A stretch of DNA of 15,688 bases, taken from contig CALEJT010000034.1 in the NCBI GenBank assembly GCA_937898685.1, forward strand, positions 1 to 15,688. The letters run 5' to 3'. A program made the translations under genes and the position numbers. The notes under the pieces are model-generated. The model made no database searches and had not been told where the DNA came from. It saw nothing but the letters and a program-made list of their open reading frames with translations. Shown here piece after piece: positions 1 to 7,340 of this stretch (position 1 is its first letter; each line of letters begins with the position of its first letter). The stretch is from an uncultured Gammaproteobacteria bacterium (GTDB lineage: Bacteria; Pseudomonadota; Gammaproteobacteria; Pseudomonadales; Pseudohongiellaceae).

Positions 1-4
1 ACTC

Positions 5-36
5 AAAAAAAAAGCCCCGGGAATGCCGGGGCTTTT
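5..36 (-). terminator. Intrinsic terminator after the PQQ dehydrogenase
   Basis: An 11-bp perfect stem, AAAAGCCCCGG (10-20) with CCGGGGCTTTT (26-36), closes a 5-nt loop. Read on the minus strand it lies 16 nt past the TGA stop of the dehydrogenase gene and is followed by a T run (complement of the A run at 5-13). The flanking A and T runs mean it could also work on the opposite strand. Confidence 0.9.
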
Positions 37-51
37 CGTTACTGAGCATCG

Positions 52-2268
52 TCAGTTGGTGGTTTGCGTTTCCTCGTGCATCTGTTCCGGTGCCTCGATC
101 TGCTCGATCTGCGGCGCCGCTTGCTGCTCTGCCAGGAGTTCGTTGGCGCGAGCGATCAGATAGGCACGGATCGCCGCCGTGTCTTCCGCCGTCAGACGAT
201 CGGCGAAGCTCACCATGCCGCGCTCCTGACGCACACCACCCAGCACGATGGAGTCGAAGCCTTCCTGCGAATGCAGCATCGGGCTCACCATCAGGTTGGG
301 GAAGTTGGCACCACGCGCAGCACCACCGTTGCCGTGACAGATGGCGCAGGTGTTGTTGTACGCAGTCTGACCCGCAGCTACCTGCTCGGGCGAAGCCGTG
401 GCCGGCGGCGGGTTGAGCGGCGGTGGCGTGAAGCTGACGGGTTCCGGCAGCACGGTGTCGCCACCCAGGGTGAACACCAGCAGGCGCGAATAGTTCGGAG
501 CGTAGTAGTTGGCGGCCTGGTTGATGCCGACGCTGACGGCGATGTACTGCTTGCCATCCAACTCATAGGTGATCGGTGCAGCGACCACGCCGGTCTGCGT
601 GTCGAAGCTCCAGAGTTTTTCACCCGTGCGCGTGTCGTAGGCGCGGAACTCGTTGGTGTTGTTGCCACCTCCGCTGAATACGAGGCCGCCACCGGTCGAC
701 AGCAGGCTGCCGGTCGGACCTTCGTGCTCTTCGCTGCGCCACACTTCGCGGCCGGCTACCGGATCCCAGGCGGAGACGTAGCCGACGAACTCGCGCTCGG
801 CGTCGGGGTTGTCGCGGTAGTAGACGAGGCTCGCGCTCATGTCGATGGCGAGGTTGGTACCGCGCGGGTTGGGCGTGAAGTTCTCCACGCTGCGCATCAC
901 GAAGTAGGCACGCTGCGCGGCGATGTAGACGAGGCCGGTTTCGGGGTTCCAGGCGTTGGCATGCCAACCGTGACCGCCCTGCACGCCTGGCGTGAGGTTG
1001 AAGATGTTGTCGCGGTCGTAGCGGGCTTCGGGCACTTCGATGGGACGCCCGGTGGCCATGTCGATGCCGCGGTTCCAGTTCACGGCGGTGAAGGCATCAC
1101 CCTTGAGCAGTTCTCCGGTCGCCGCGTCGAGCACATAGAACATGCCGTTCTTGTTGGCCTGGACCACGACGTGCCGCATCTCGCCGTCGAACTCGAGGTC
1201 GAGCAGCATCATCGGGCTCATGGCGTCGTAGTCCCAGGTGTCGCCCGGCGTGGTCTGGTAGTGCCACACGTATTCGCCGGTGTCGGCATTCACGGCCAGG
1301 ATGGACGCGACGAAGAGGTTGTCGCCGCCGGAAGGATCGCGTGCGCGCTGATCCCAGGGCGTGCCATTGCCGGTGCCGAAGATCACGAGGTTGTTGACCT
1401 CGTCATAGACGATGGCATCCCACACGGTACCGCCACCGCCCAGCTTCCACCATTCGCCGCCCCAGGTCTTGGCGGCCATTTCCATCGCTTCGTTTTCGAA
1501 ACCGAGTTCAGGATTGCCGGGCACCGTATACATGCGCCAACGATCTTCACCGGTGCGCGCATCGTAGGCACCGAGATAACCGCGTACACCGAATTCGCTA
1601 CCGGAGTTACCGATCAATACCTGACCTTTGACGATGCGCGGTGCGCTGGTGACCGTGTACTGTTCATCGGGATTCACCGTGAGTTTGCGCCATACCTCGG
1701 CGCCGGTTTCCGCATCGAGTGCCACCAGATAACCATCGAGCGTGCCGATGTAGATCTTGCCCTCGAAGGCGGCGATGCCGCGGTTGACGATGCCGCAGCA
1801 AACCTTCACCGCGATTTCCTTCGGCGTTTTCGGATCGTATTGCCAAAGCTGCTCACCGGTGCGCGCGTCGAAGGCGTAGACCTTGCTCCACGCGGTGGAA
1901 ACATAGATCACACCATCGATGTAGAGCGGCGTGCCTTGCTGCGACAGGTTGGTATCGTAATCGGCGTACCAGGCGAGGCCGAGCTGATCGATGTTGTCGC
2001 GTGAAATCTCATCGAGCGGGCTGTAGTGACGTTCCTCATAGGTGCCACCCACCATCATCCATTGCCCGGGTTCCTCGGCCGCGCGATTCAAACGTTCCTG
2101 GGTGACTTGCGCGAAACCGGGCGCAGGGGCGGGCGCAGCAGCGCTGGAGCCTTGCGTCGCGGAGGAGCTGGATGCCGGTGCGGCGGCTTCTTCATTGCCG
2201 GAGCAGGCACCGAGTAGCAAGGTGGCAATGACGATGGAAAGTGGAGTACGTAGGCCGAAGTGGCGCAT
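52..2268 (-). CDS. PQQ-dependent quinohemoprotein alcohol dehydrogenase, lipoprotein, with lanthanide-type active site
   Basis: This 738-residue enzyme should oxidise an alcohol in the periplasm using PQQ and pass electrons through its own heme c. The ATG at 2268 is chosen because it follows a GAGGG ribosome site and opens a lipoprotein signal (LLLGAC, lipidated Cys22); an in-frame TTG at 2358 would bury that signal. An Ala/Ser/Pro linker (28-50) leads into the eight-bladed PQQ propeller (about 60-605). By alignment with methanol dehydrogenase I see the vicinal disulfide Cys157-Cys158 in CCGIVNRG, metal ligands Glu225 and Asn301, Lys373 in place of the methanol dehydrogenase arginine, and catalytic Asp346 in WDYD. 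The extra Asp348 is the lanthanide-type ligand. A proline-rich hinge (610-625) joins a cytochrome c domain with CAICH (641-645) and probable axial Met685. No PQQ biosynthesis genes lie nearby, and the substrate cannot be read from sequence. Confidence 0.92.
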   Translation of the reverse strand: MRHFGLRTPLSIVIATLLLGACSGNEEAAAPASSSSATQGSSAAAPAPAPGFAQVTQERLNRAAEEPGQWMMVGGTYEERHYSPLDEISRDNIDQLGLAWYADYDTNLSQQGTPLYIDGVIYVSTAWSKVYAFDARTGEQLWQYDPKTPKEIAVKVCCGIVNRGIAAFEGKIYIGTLDGYLVALDAETGAEVWRKLTVNPDEQYTVTSAPRIVKGQVLIGNSGSEFGVRGYLGAYDARTGEDRWRMYTVPGNPELGFENEAMEMAAKTWGGEWWKLGGGGTVWDAIVYDEVNNLVIFGTGNGTPWDQRARDPSGGDNLFVASILAVNADTGEYVWHYQTTPGDTWDYDAMSPMMLLDLEFDGEMRHVVVQANKNGMFYVLDAATGELLKGDAFTAVNWNRGIDMATGRPIEVPEARYDRDNIFNLTPGVQGGHGWHANAWNPETGLVYIAAQRAYFVMRSVENFTPNPRGTNLAIDMSASLVYYRDNPDAEREFVGYVSAWDPVAGREVWRSEEHEGPTGSLLSTGGGLVFSGGGNNTNEFRAYDTRTGEKLWSFDTQTGVVAAPITYELDGKQYIAVSVGINQAANYYAPNYSRLLVFTLGGDTVLPEPVSFTPPPLNPPPATASPEQVAAGQTAYNNTCAICHGNGGAARGANFPNLMVSPMLHSQEGFDSIVLGGVRQERGMVSFADRLTAEDTAAIRAYLIARANELLAEQQAAPQIEQIEAPEQMHEETQTTN

Positions 2269-2392
2269 GGTGATTCCCTCTTGCTGGGTATTATTCAGAC
2301 TGGTTTCGCGTGACCAGCTGGTGCGGGATGGTAGCACCACGGACTCGGCAGTAAACAAGTTTCGCCGCCGGTGCGATGACGCAAGCTGAGCC

Positions 2393-3115
2393 TTACTGGC
2401 TCATGACGACGAGACTGGCGAGAGAGTTCTGTGTGACGTGGATGGCAAGCGGAGTGAGCACGGAACCGGTACGTTCACGCGCGAAACCCAGGAGCAGCGC
2501 CAGACAGAAGATCTGCGCCACGCCATACCAGCTGTATTGCAGCCCATGCATCAGCGCGAACAACACACTGGTCACCAGCAGGGTGCCGCTGAAACCAAGT
2601 CGCGTATGGCGAAAGGCCTGGAACAGATAACCACGAAACAAGAGTTCCTCGAGCACCGGTGCCAATACGCTGGCAGACAGCAACATCAGCCAATGCGGCT
2701 CGGAGAGGAACTGATCCATGAAGAGTTCTCTACCGGCATCGAGCTGATAGAGCACATAGCCCACGATCGTCATCGTCAGCAGCCACAGTGCCAGCCACTT
2801 GCCGACCGTTTCCAAACGTACGGGATTGATGGCGAGGGTGCGCCGCCAACTCTGCTGCGGAAAATGTGCGGCCCACAACAGGCCCGGCAGGATCACGACG
2901 ACCTGCAACAGATAGAGACTGCCGAGGCCGAGAGAACTCGTGAAGAATTCGAACAGACGTTGACGGCTTTCCTCTCTTGTCAGAGGTCCTTCGCTATGGT
3001 TCAGGTACCAAAGAAAAGCGCTTTGGTACGCGAAGGCAGCCGAATAGGTGAGTACTGCGAACAGACCCAGCCAGCCGAGCGCACGCAGCGGTTTGGGCTG
3101 GCCGGGTGTCGTCAC
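2393..3115 (-). CDS. CPBP family intramembrane glutamic-type protease (CAAX protease / bacteriocin-processing-like)
   Basis: This predicted polytopic inner-membrane protein has the CPBP (Abi) family motifs: motif 1 EELLFRG (156-162, Glu156-Glu157 and Arg161), motif 2 with His190 in ALMHGLQY, and motif 3 HVTQN (His226, Asn230). Hydrophobic segments lie near residues 12-38, 58-84, 103-123, 142-155, 177-190 and 197-212. The chosen start is GTG at 3115, 14 nt after the stop of the upstream SnoaL-like gene, giving 240 residues. A TTG at 3166 would add 17 residues and overlap that gene by 37 nt without a visible ribosome site. Tight spacing suggests co-transcription with the upstream gene. Family members cleave prenylated proteins or bacteriocin leaders, or give bacteriocin immunity; the substrate here is unknown. 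Confidence 0.85.
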   Translation of the reverse strand: MTTPGQPKPLRALGWLGLFAVLTYSAAFAYQSAFLWYLNHSEGPLTREESRQRLFEFFTSSLGLGSLYLLQVVVILPGLLWAAHFPQQSWRRTLAINPVRLETVGKWLALWLLTMTIVGYVLYQLDAGRELFMDQFLSEPHWLMLLSASVLAPVLEELLFRGYLFQAFRHTRLGFSGTLLVTSVLFALMHGLQYSWYGVAQIFCLALLLGFARERTGSVLTPLAIHVTQNSLASLVVMSQ

Positions 3116-3129
3116 GTTACGACTCGTCG

Positions 3130-3630
3130 TTACGGGGCGGGCGGAGCGATGGTGGCAGGATCCCAATGTTCGTCGGCTTTACCGTCGACGAAGCGCCACA
3201 TGTCGAACCAAGTGGTGGTGTATTTCTCACCGGGCTTGGTGGGGTGGTCGTATTCGCGTGCGATGGCAACGGTCACGAGATCGCCTTCGGCCAGTACGGC
3301 CACGACCGGCGTCGTGAGTTTGTCGCAGGTGGGCGTGCGCTGACGCGTGGCGGTGAAGAAGTCGATCACGGGTTGCAGACCGGAGGCCACGTTCGGGTTG
3401 TGCTGCAGATAACGCTCGGTCAGCCAGTTGCCGGCATCGGACCAGTGGTTGCATTGCAACAGCTCTCGCATGATGTGCAGTGCGGCTTGCTTGTTGCGGT
3501 GCTTGACCGGATCGGGATCGGTGAAAAGTGCTTCGGGGTCTGCGACACCGACCACCGGTTCCTGGGCGAATACTGCGCCACTGAGGAGCAGCGAGGACAG
3601 GGTGGCGGCAATCATTGTTTTCATTTTCAT
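3130..3630 (-). CDS. Secreted SnoaL-like (NTF2-fold) protein
   Basis: This 166-residue protein has an N-terminal signal peptide (basic start, hydrophobic core, likely cut after Ala22 in VFA-QEP), so it should act outside the cytoplasm. The mature part resembles the predicted SnoaL-like aldol-condensation-type family (COG4922-like): the YLQHNPNVASG block (74-84), the AEGDLVTV strand (114-121), and the closing WFDMWRFVDGKADEHWD pattern with Asp143 and the EHWD ending (154-157). The ATG at 3630 has an AGGGAG ribosome site 7 nt away. It is first in a probable two-gene unit with the CPBP protease, 14 nt apart. Many proteins of this fold are not proven enzymes, so no reaction is assigned. Confidence 0.82.
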   Translation of the reverse strand: MKMKTMIAATLSSLLLSGAVFAQEPVVGVADPEALFTDPDPVKHRNKQAALHIMRELLQCNHWSDAGNWLTERYLQHNPNVASGLQPVIDFFTATRQRTPTCDKLTTPVVAVLAEGDLVTVAIAREYDHPTKPGEKYTTTWFDMWRFVDGKADEHWDPATIAPPAP

Positions 3631-3690
3631 GGCAAGCTCCCTATGAATTGCATGGGCCTGGTTGGATGCGCACCAGGCGCTGAGCCCGGG

Positions 3691-3720
3691 AGTATAGGCA
3701 AGGGCTCGTACTCTTGACCA
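3691..3720 (-). promoter_or_regulatory. Candidate sigma-70 promoter of the SnoaL-like/CPBP unit
   Basis: On the minus strand, TGGTCA (3720-3715, four of six matches to TTGACA) and TATACT (3696-3691, five of six to TATAAT) are separated by 18 nt. They lie about 60 nt upstream of the SnoaL-like start and just after the terminator of the preceding receptor gene, where a new promoter is expected. This is pattern matching only. Confidence 0.5.
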
Positions 3721-3725
3721 GAAAG

Positions 3726-3764
3726 AAAAAAGCGCCGGAGTGGGGAAAGCTCCGGCGCTTTTTT
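3726..3764 (-). terminator. Intrinsic terminator after the first large TonB receptor
   Basis: A perfect 15-bp stem, AAAAAAGCGCCGGAG (3726-3740) with its complement (3750-3764), closes a 9-nt loop. It begins 17 nt past the receptor stop codon on the minus strand and ends in T residues. It insulates the SnoaL-like/CPBP unit from receptor transcription. Its flanking A/T runs make it potentially bidirectional. Confidence 0.93.
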
Positions 3765-3780
3765 GGTTGCACCTGCTTCT

Positions 3781-6700
3781 TCAGAAGTCGTAGTTCAGAC
3801 TGAGCTGATAACGACGGCCGAGGCTGTCGTGACCGGCGATGATGCTCTGCCCGGCCGAGCTCGCCACGATCGAAGGTTCTCTGTCGAACAGGTTGGTGAT
3901 GTTGAACGCCAGCCGCCACTGCGAACCGCTGCTGGTTTCACCCTGGTACGACACTGCAGCGTTGAACTGCGTGAACGAAGCGATTTCGTTGTCGTCCACA
4001 TCGCGGCCTTCGATCCAGGTGTTGTTCAGGTTCACATCGTCGTAGTAGCTCGACTGCAGCATGAAGCCCCACGGACCAAGACCGTAGTTCGCGGTGAGCA
4101 CACTGGTGTACTGCGGGCGGGTCTGACCACCGGCATTGTCCTGCGTGGTGCCGGCGGCGGTGGTGGTGGAGTTCTCGTCGAGGAAGCCGATCAGACCGCG
4201 CAACGAGAAGGTTTCGCTTTCATTGGGAAAGAAGTTCGGTTCGAAGCGATAACCGATCTCGAGGTCGACGCCGCGCGTCTGAGCCAGGTCTGCATTGATG
4301 TTCTGGTTCAGAATGCGCGAGATCGGGCCGATCGGGTTGCCATCGCCCGTGGGAGGCAGACGCTGGATCAAGTTGCAGGCACTCGGTGCTCCCGTGGCAA
4401 AGCAGTCGTCCACGATGCGCTGTGCGCCATATGGGGCCACTGCGCCTTCGAGGTTGATCTCATACCAGTCGACCGAGATCTGCAGGCCGTCGACCCAACT
4501 GGCAAAGTTTGGTTGCCACACGAAGCCGGTGGTGATGGTTTCGCCGATCTCCGGTCCCAGGGCGGGGTTGGAGGTGGCGAGTACCGTCAGCGCATTGTTC
4601 TGCTCGTTGTTGCGGAAGCGATCCTGCACGCTGCCACCACCGGTGCCGGTGAGGAAGATTTCGGCAAAGTTCGGTTCACGGATGTCGCTCGACTTCGTGA
4701 TGCGCCAACGCAGTGAATCGAGCAGCTGCACATCCAAACCGATCTTCCAGCTTTCCTGGCGTCCGGCGCCCGAGTATTCCGAACTGCGATAGGCAAGTGA
4801 GGAACCGATGCGTTGCCCGCTGTCCCACTCCCAAATCGGAATGTTCAACTCGGTGTACCACTCCCAAACATCCTTGCTACCACCGCCGACGCCGATGGCG
4901 GAGAAGGGATGCAGCGAACGGTTGCCGTCGCCGGCAAAACCGTCGGGGATGGCGCGAATACCGAGCTCCGGCGCATTGAGCAAGCCGCGTTCGCCGAAGG
5001 AGGGGTAGTTGACCTGATCGAAGGATTCGTCACGCCAGGTCAGACCGAAGGCGCCTGAGATCGGACCCGCCCCCCAACCTTCGTACAACACACCGGTGAG
5101 CAGCAACTCCGCGAAGTCCTGCTCCAGCGTACGTTCCTGCTTCTTCTCCGGATCGAGAATCCAATTCCTCGCCGCGATGTTGGCGTTGCCGATGCCGAAG
5201 GGGTTGAATGGTACGCACTCTTGTGGATCGAGCGGTCCAATTGGCGAGTCACCAGGCACACCCAGAGGATCGAGCGGGCTGGGAAGGCGTTTGCCTTCCA
5301 TGAACGCCGCGAGCTCGGCCGGACTGGGATTGCGCAGCGCGATGTTGCATACGATCTCGCCGGTAGTCGGGTGGCGAACTGCATCGAGTGCCAAGAAGAA
5401 GCGGTCGATGCGCGGCACGTTGAGGATGCCGGTGGCTACTTGTGATTCGCCGTACTGGTAGGTGCCCGTCAGATTCCAGTTGTCGTTGATCGCGAAGTCG
5501 AACTGGAAGGTGTACATCTGTTGCTGCTGGATGCTGCGGTCACCGCGATTGTTGTAGATGTTGACGAGACCAGGACCATCGATGATGCCGCCGGTGGAAA
5601 CGCGAATCATGTCGAGTCCGGTACGTTCCATCTCCGCACGCACTTCCTCAGGCAGGAAGGCGTTGTCGCGAAAGATCTTCCAAGAGTACAGCGAGCCGGC
5701 AATGGACATATTGGAACGTTGTCCATAAAAGTTGGATTCGCTGCGGCCAGCGGCAACTTGCGCGATCAGGCTCAATCGCTCGTTGACGTCGAACTTGATG
5801 CCGCCGAACGCAGAACGTTGCGCCACATCGTTGCCACGTGGTCCCCGCAGCGATGCCATGTCGTAGTACTTGTACTCCTGGCCGCCGCTGTGGTTGTTCT
5901 GCGCTCCCGCACCAGTCAGTGAGACATAGTCGCCAAAGGCGTAGGGACGTACACCTTTGCCATCGTCGGTGAAGGTCCAGTTGTAGTAACGGAAGCCATT
6001 GGTGTTGGTGATGATCAGCCCTTGTGGTGATTGCTGCGCGCTGAACACGTAAGGCACGGTGATGCGCTGCGGAACGTTGGGTGTTTCCGTCTGGGATACC
6101 CATTCGGGATTGCGCACGAGACCCCAGTCCTTCCAATTGTCGAGACGCCGCGATTCGCCCGGTCCAACCTGATCGATCTGGCGCCCTTCGACGGAACCTA
6201 TCACGTGCAGTCGTCCATCCATGAACGAGGTTCCGCCTGCTACGCTGAAGTTGTAGTTCTCGCCATCCATGCGCTCGGTGATGCCGCCTGAAACGCGAGC
6301 ACGCAGACCTTCGAATTCTCGATCGAGAATGAAGTTCACCACGCCAGCCACCGCATCTGCGCCGTATGCAGCCGATGCACCGCCTGTCACGACGTCGACG
6401 CGTTGCATCAAGGCGCTGGGAAAGAGATCCACGTTGACGCTGCCTTGCGCATCAGCAGGTGCGACGCGGGTGTCGTTGAGAAGAACCAGTGTGCGGTTCA
6501 AACCCATGCCCCGTAGGTTCAGGTAGGAACCGCCGGCAGTGGTACTGATGGCATTACCACCACGCTGTGCGTTGGGTGTGTCGAAGAACTGCGGTAACTC
6601 GTCGAGTTGTGATGCTACGGTTGAGCCAGGGTTGAAGTCAGTGAGCTCGCCGAGCGTCATCGCCGTTACCGGCGTCGGTGCACTCATTCCGTCTACTACG

Positions 6701-6864
6701 CGAATCCTGGAACCGGTTACCTGGATTTCTTCGAGATTGGTTGGAGGTTGATTGGGTTCTTGTTGCGCTTTGGCCGGAGAAGAGGCCAAAGCGGTGGCGA
6801 TCGAAGCGGCAACTGCGAAGTACAACTTGGTCTTGTTGGAACTGCTGAATGCAGCACTTCTCAT
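3781..6864 (-). CDS. TonB-dependent outer-membrane receptor (first of a tandem paralogous pair)
   Basis: This 1,027-residue receptor should carry a ligand across the outer membrane using TonB energy. The ATG at 6864 follows a GGGGGAA ribosome site; upstream in-frame codons to 6945 add no signal sequence. A signal peptide is likely cut after Ala33 (AKA-QQ). A LEEIQVTGSR segment (44-53), typical at the start of this class, is followed by the plug (about 60-185, with LNLRGMGLNRTLVLLN and GGASAAYGADAVAGVVNFILD), then a 22-strand-type barrel ending in YQLSLNYDF with a terminal Phe. Two cysteine pairs, Cys506/Cys550 and Cys821/Cys830, keep the same 44- and 9-residue spacing in the neighbouring receptor and probably form loop disulfides. 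At over 1,000 residues it exceeds typical siderophore receptors (650-800) and fits the large-ligand class. The ligand is unknown. Confidence 0.95.
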   Translation of the reverse strand: MRSAAFSSSNKTKLYFAVAASIATALASSPAKAQQEPNQPPTNLEEIQVTGSRIRVVDGMSAPTPVTAMTLGELTDFNPGSTVASQLDELPQFFDTPNAQRGGNAISTTAGGSYLNLRGMGLNRTLVLLNDTRVAPADAQGSVNVDLFPSALMQRVDVVTGGASAAYGADAVAGVVNFILDREFEGLRARVSGGITERMDGENYNFSVAGGTSFMDGRLHVIGSVEGRQIDQVGPGESRRLDNWKDWGLVRNPEWVSQTETPNVPQRITVPYVFSAQQSPQGLIITNTNGFRYYNWTFTDDGKGVRPYAFGDYVSLTGAGAQNNHSGGQEYKYYDMASLRGPRGNDVAQRSAFGGIKFDVNERLSLIAQVAAGRSESNFYGQRSNMSIAGSLYSWKIFRDNAFLPEEVRAEMERTGLDMIRVSTGGIIDGPGLVNIYNNRGDRSIQQQQMYTFQFDFAINDNWNLTGTYQYGESQVATGILNVPRIDRFFLALDAVRHPTTGEIVCNIALRNPSPAELAAFMEGKRLPSPLDPLGVPGDSPIGPLDPQECVPFNPFGIGNANIAARNWILDPEKKQERTLEQDFAELLLTGVLYEGWGAGPISGAFGLTWRDESFDQVNYPSFGERGLLNAPELGIRAIPDGFAGDGNRSLHPFSAIGVGGGSKDVWEWYTELNIPIWEWDSGQRIGSSLAYRSSEYSGAGRQESWKIGLDVQLLDSLRWRITKSSDIREPNFAEIFLTGTGGGSVQDRFRNNEQNNALTVLATSNPALGPEIGETITTGFVWQPNFASWVDGLQISVDWYEINLEGAVAPYGAQRIVDDCFATGAPSACNLIQRLPPTGDGNPIGPISRILNQNINADLAQTRGVDLEIGYRFEPNFFPNESETFSLRGLIGFLDENSTTTAAGTTQDNAGGQTRPQYTSVLTANYGLGPWGFMLQSSYYDDVNLNNTWIEGRDVDDNEIASFTQFNAAVSYQGETSSGSQWRLAFNITNLFDREPSIVASSAGQSIIAGHDSLGRRYQLSLNYDF

Positions 6865-7286
6865 TGTTATTCCCCCGTTGTTTGGGTGTTGTAGTTGTAG
6901 TGTGTAGTGCGCGTCTCCCTTGTTGTGCCGAAAAAGCACGGCCATTCTAGAATAGAACAGGCATCGAGATGCGCAAATAATCTTTCGGTAGTCGATTTGG
7001 GCTTCGCTATCCGAAAAGCGAGCTTTGGAGGGGGAAAGTGCGTAAATAACGAGGGAGTAACAATTTCACTGTGCGGAACTTTGCGTTCGTGCAGTTCATG
7101 CTGAAGTATAAATTTCGCGCGGCGTCGAGATAGAGATGCTTATATAAAAAGTAGTTCGTTTTTTTTATGAAAAATCGAGATGCGAACAAAGAAGCAATTT
7201 TGCAAAGCATTCGTTCATGGTGAGGACACGCACGTCATCGTGCTAGCACTTTGCTGTCGCAAAGACGCGAATAAAAGCGAAAAAGA
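6865..7286. other. AT-rich intergenic region holding the leader and promoter of the first large receptor
   Basis: No convincing gene is seen in this gap, which is visibly richer in A and T than the flanking genes. It contains a leader of about 80 nt with a ribosome site, a candidate promoter at 6949-6976, and a bulged inverted repeat TTTCGGTAG (6983-6991) / CTATCCGAAA (7007-7016). A perfect 11-nt direct repeat ATCGAGATGCG occurs at 6963-6973 and 7174-7184; the first copy lies partly within the palindrome GCATCGAGATGC (6961-6972). A second minus-strand TATACT lies near 7107-7112. Short reading frames here show no recognisable protein. Confidence 0.6.
6949..6976 (-). promoter_or_regulatory. Candidate promoter of the first large receptor
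   Basis: On the minus strand TATTCT (6954-6949) could be a -10 element, with TTGCGC (6976-6971) 16 nt upstream as a weak -35. The block CTGTTCTATTCT (6960-6949) recurs with one change, CTGTACTATTCT, at almost the same distance (about 90 nt) from the start of the paralogous receptor. That recurrence is the main support. Confidence 0.5.
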
Positions 7287-7316
7287 AAACGGGGAAGAGT
7301 TGCCTCTTCCCCGTTT
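7281..7316 (-). terminator. Intrinsic terminator after the second large TonB receptor
   Basis: A perfect 13-bp stem, AAACGGGGAAGAG (7287-7299) with CTCTTCCCCGTTT (7304-7316), closes a 4-nt loop. It starts 24 nt beyond the receptor stop on the minus strand and is followed by TTTTCTTTTT (complement of 7279-7289). The two large receptors are therefore probably separate transcripts. Confidence 0.9.
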
Positions 7317-7340
7317 CGTTTTGCGTTCAGCTCGGCTTGA

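Noticed and set aside
64..2004. Long plus-strand reading frame of about 646 codons
   Set aside because: It lies wholly antisense to the PQQ dehydrogenase, whose sequence is full of recognised motifs. The antisense product is Val/Gly/His/Arg-rich with no domain or signal, as expected of a shadow of GC-rich coding DNA.
3763..4716. Plus-strand reading frame of about 317 codons
   Set aside because: It starts inside the terminator region and runs antisense through the C-terminal barrel of the first receptor. There is no ribosome site or domain.
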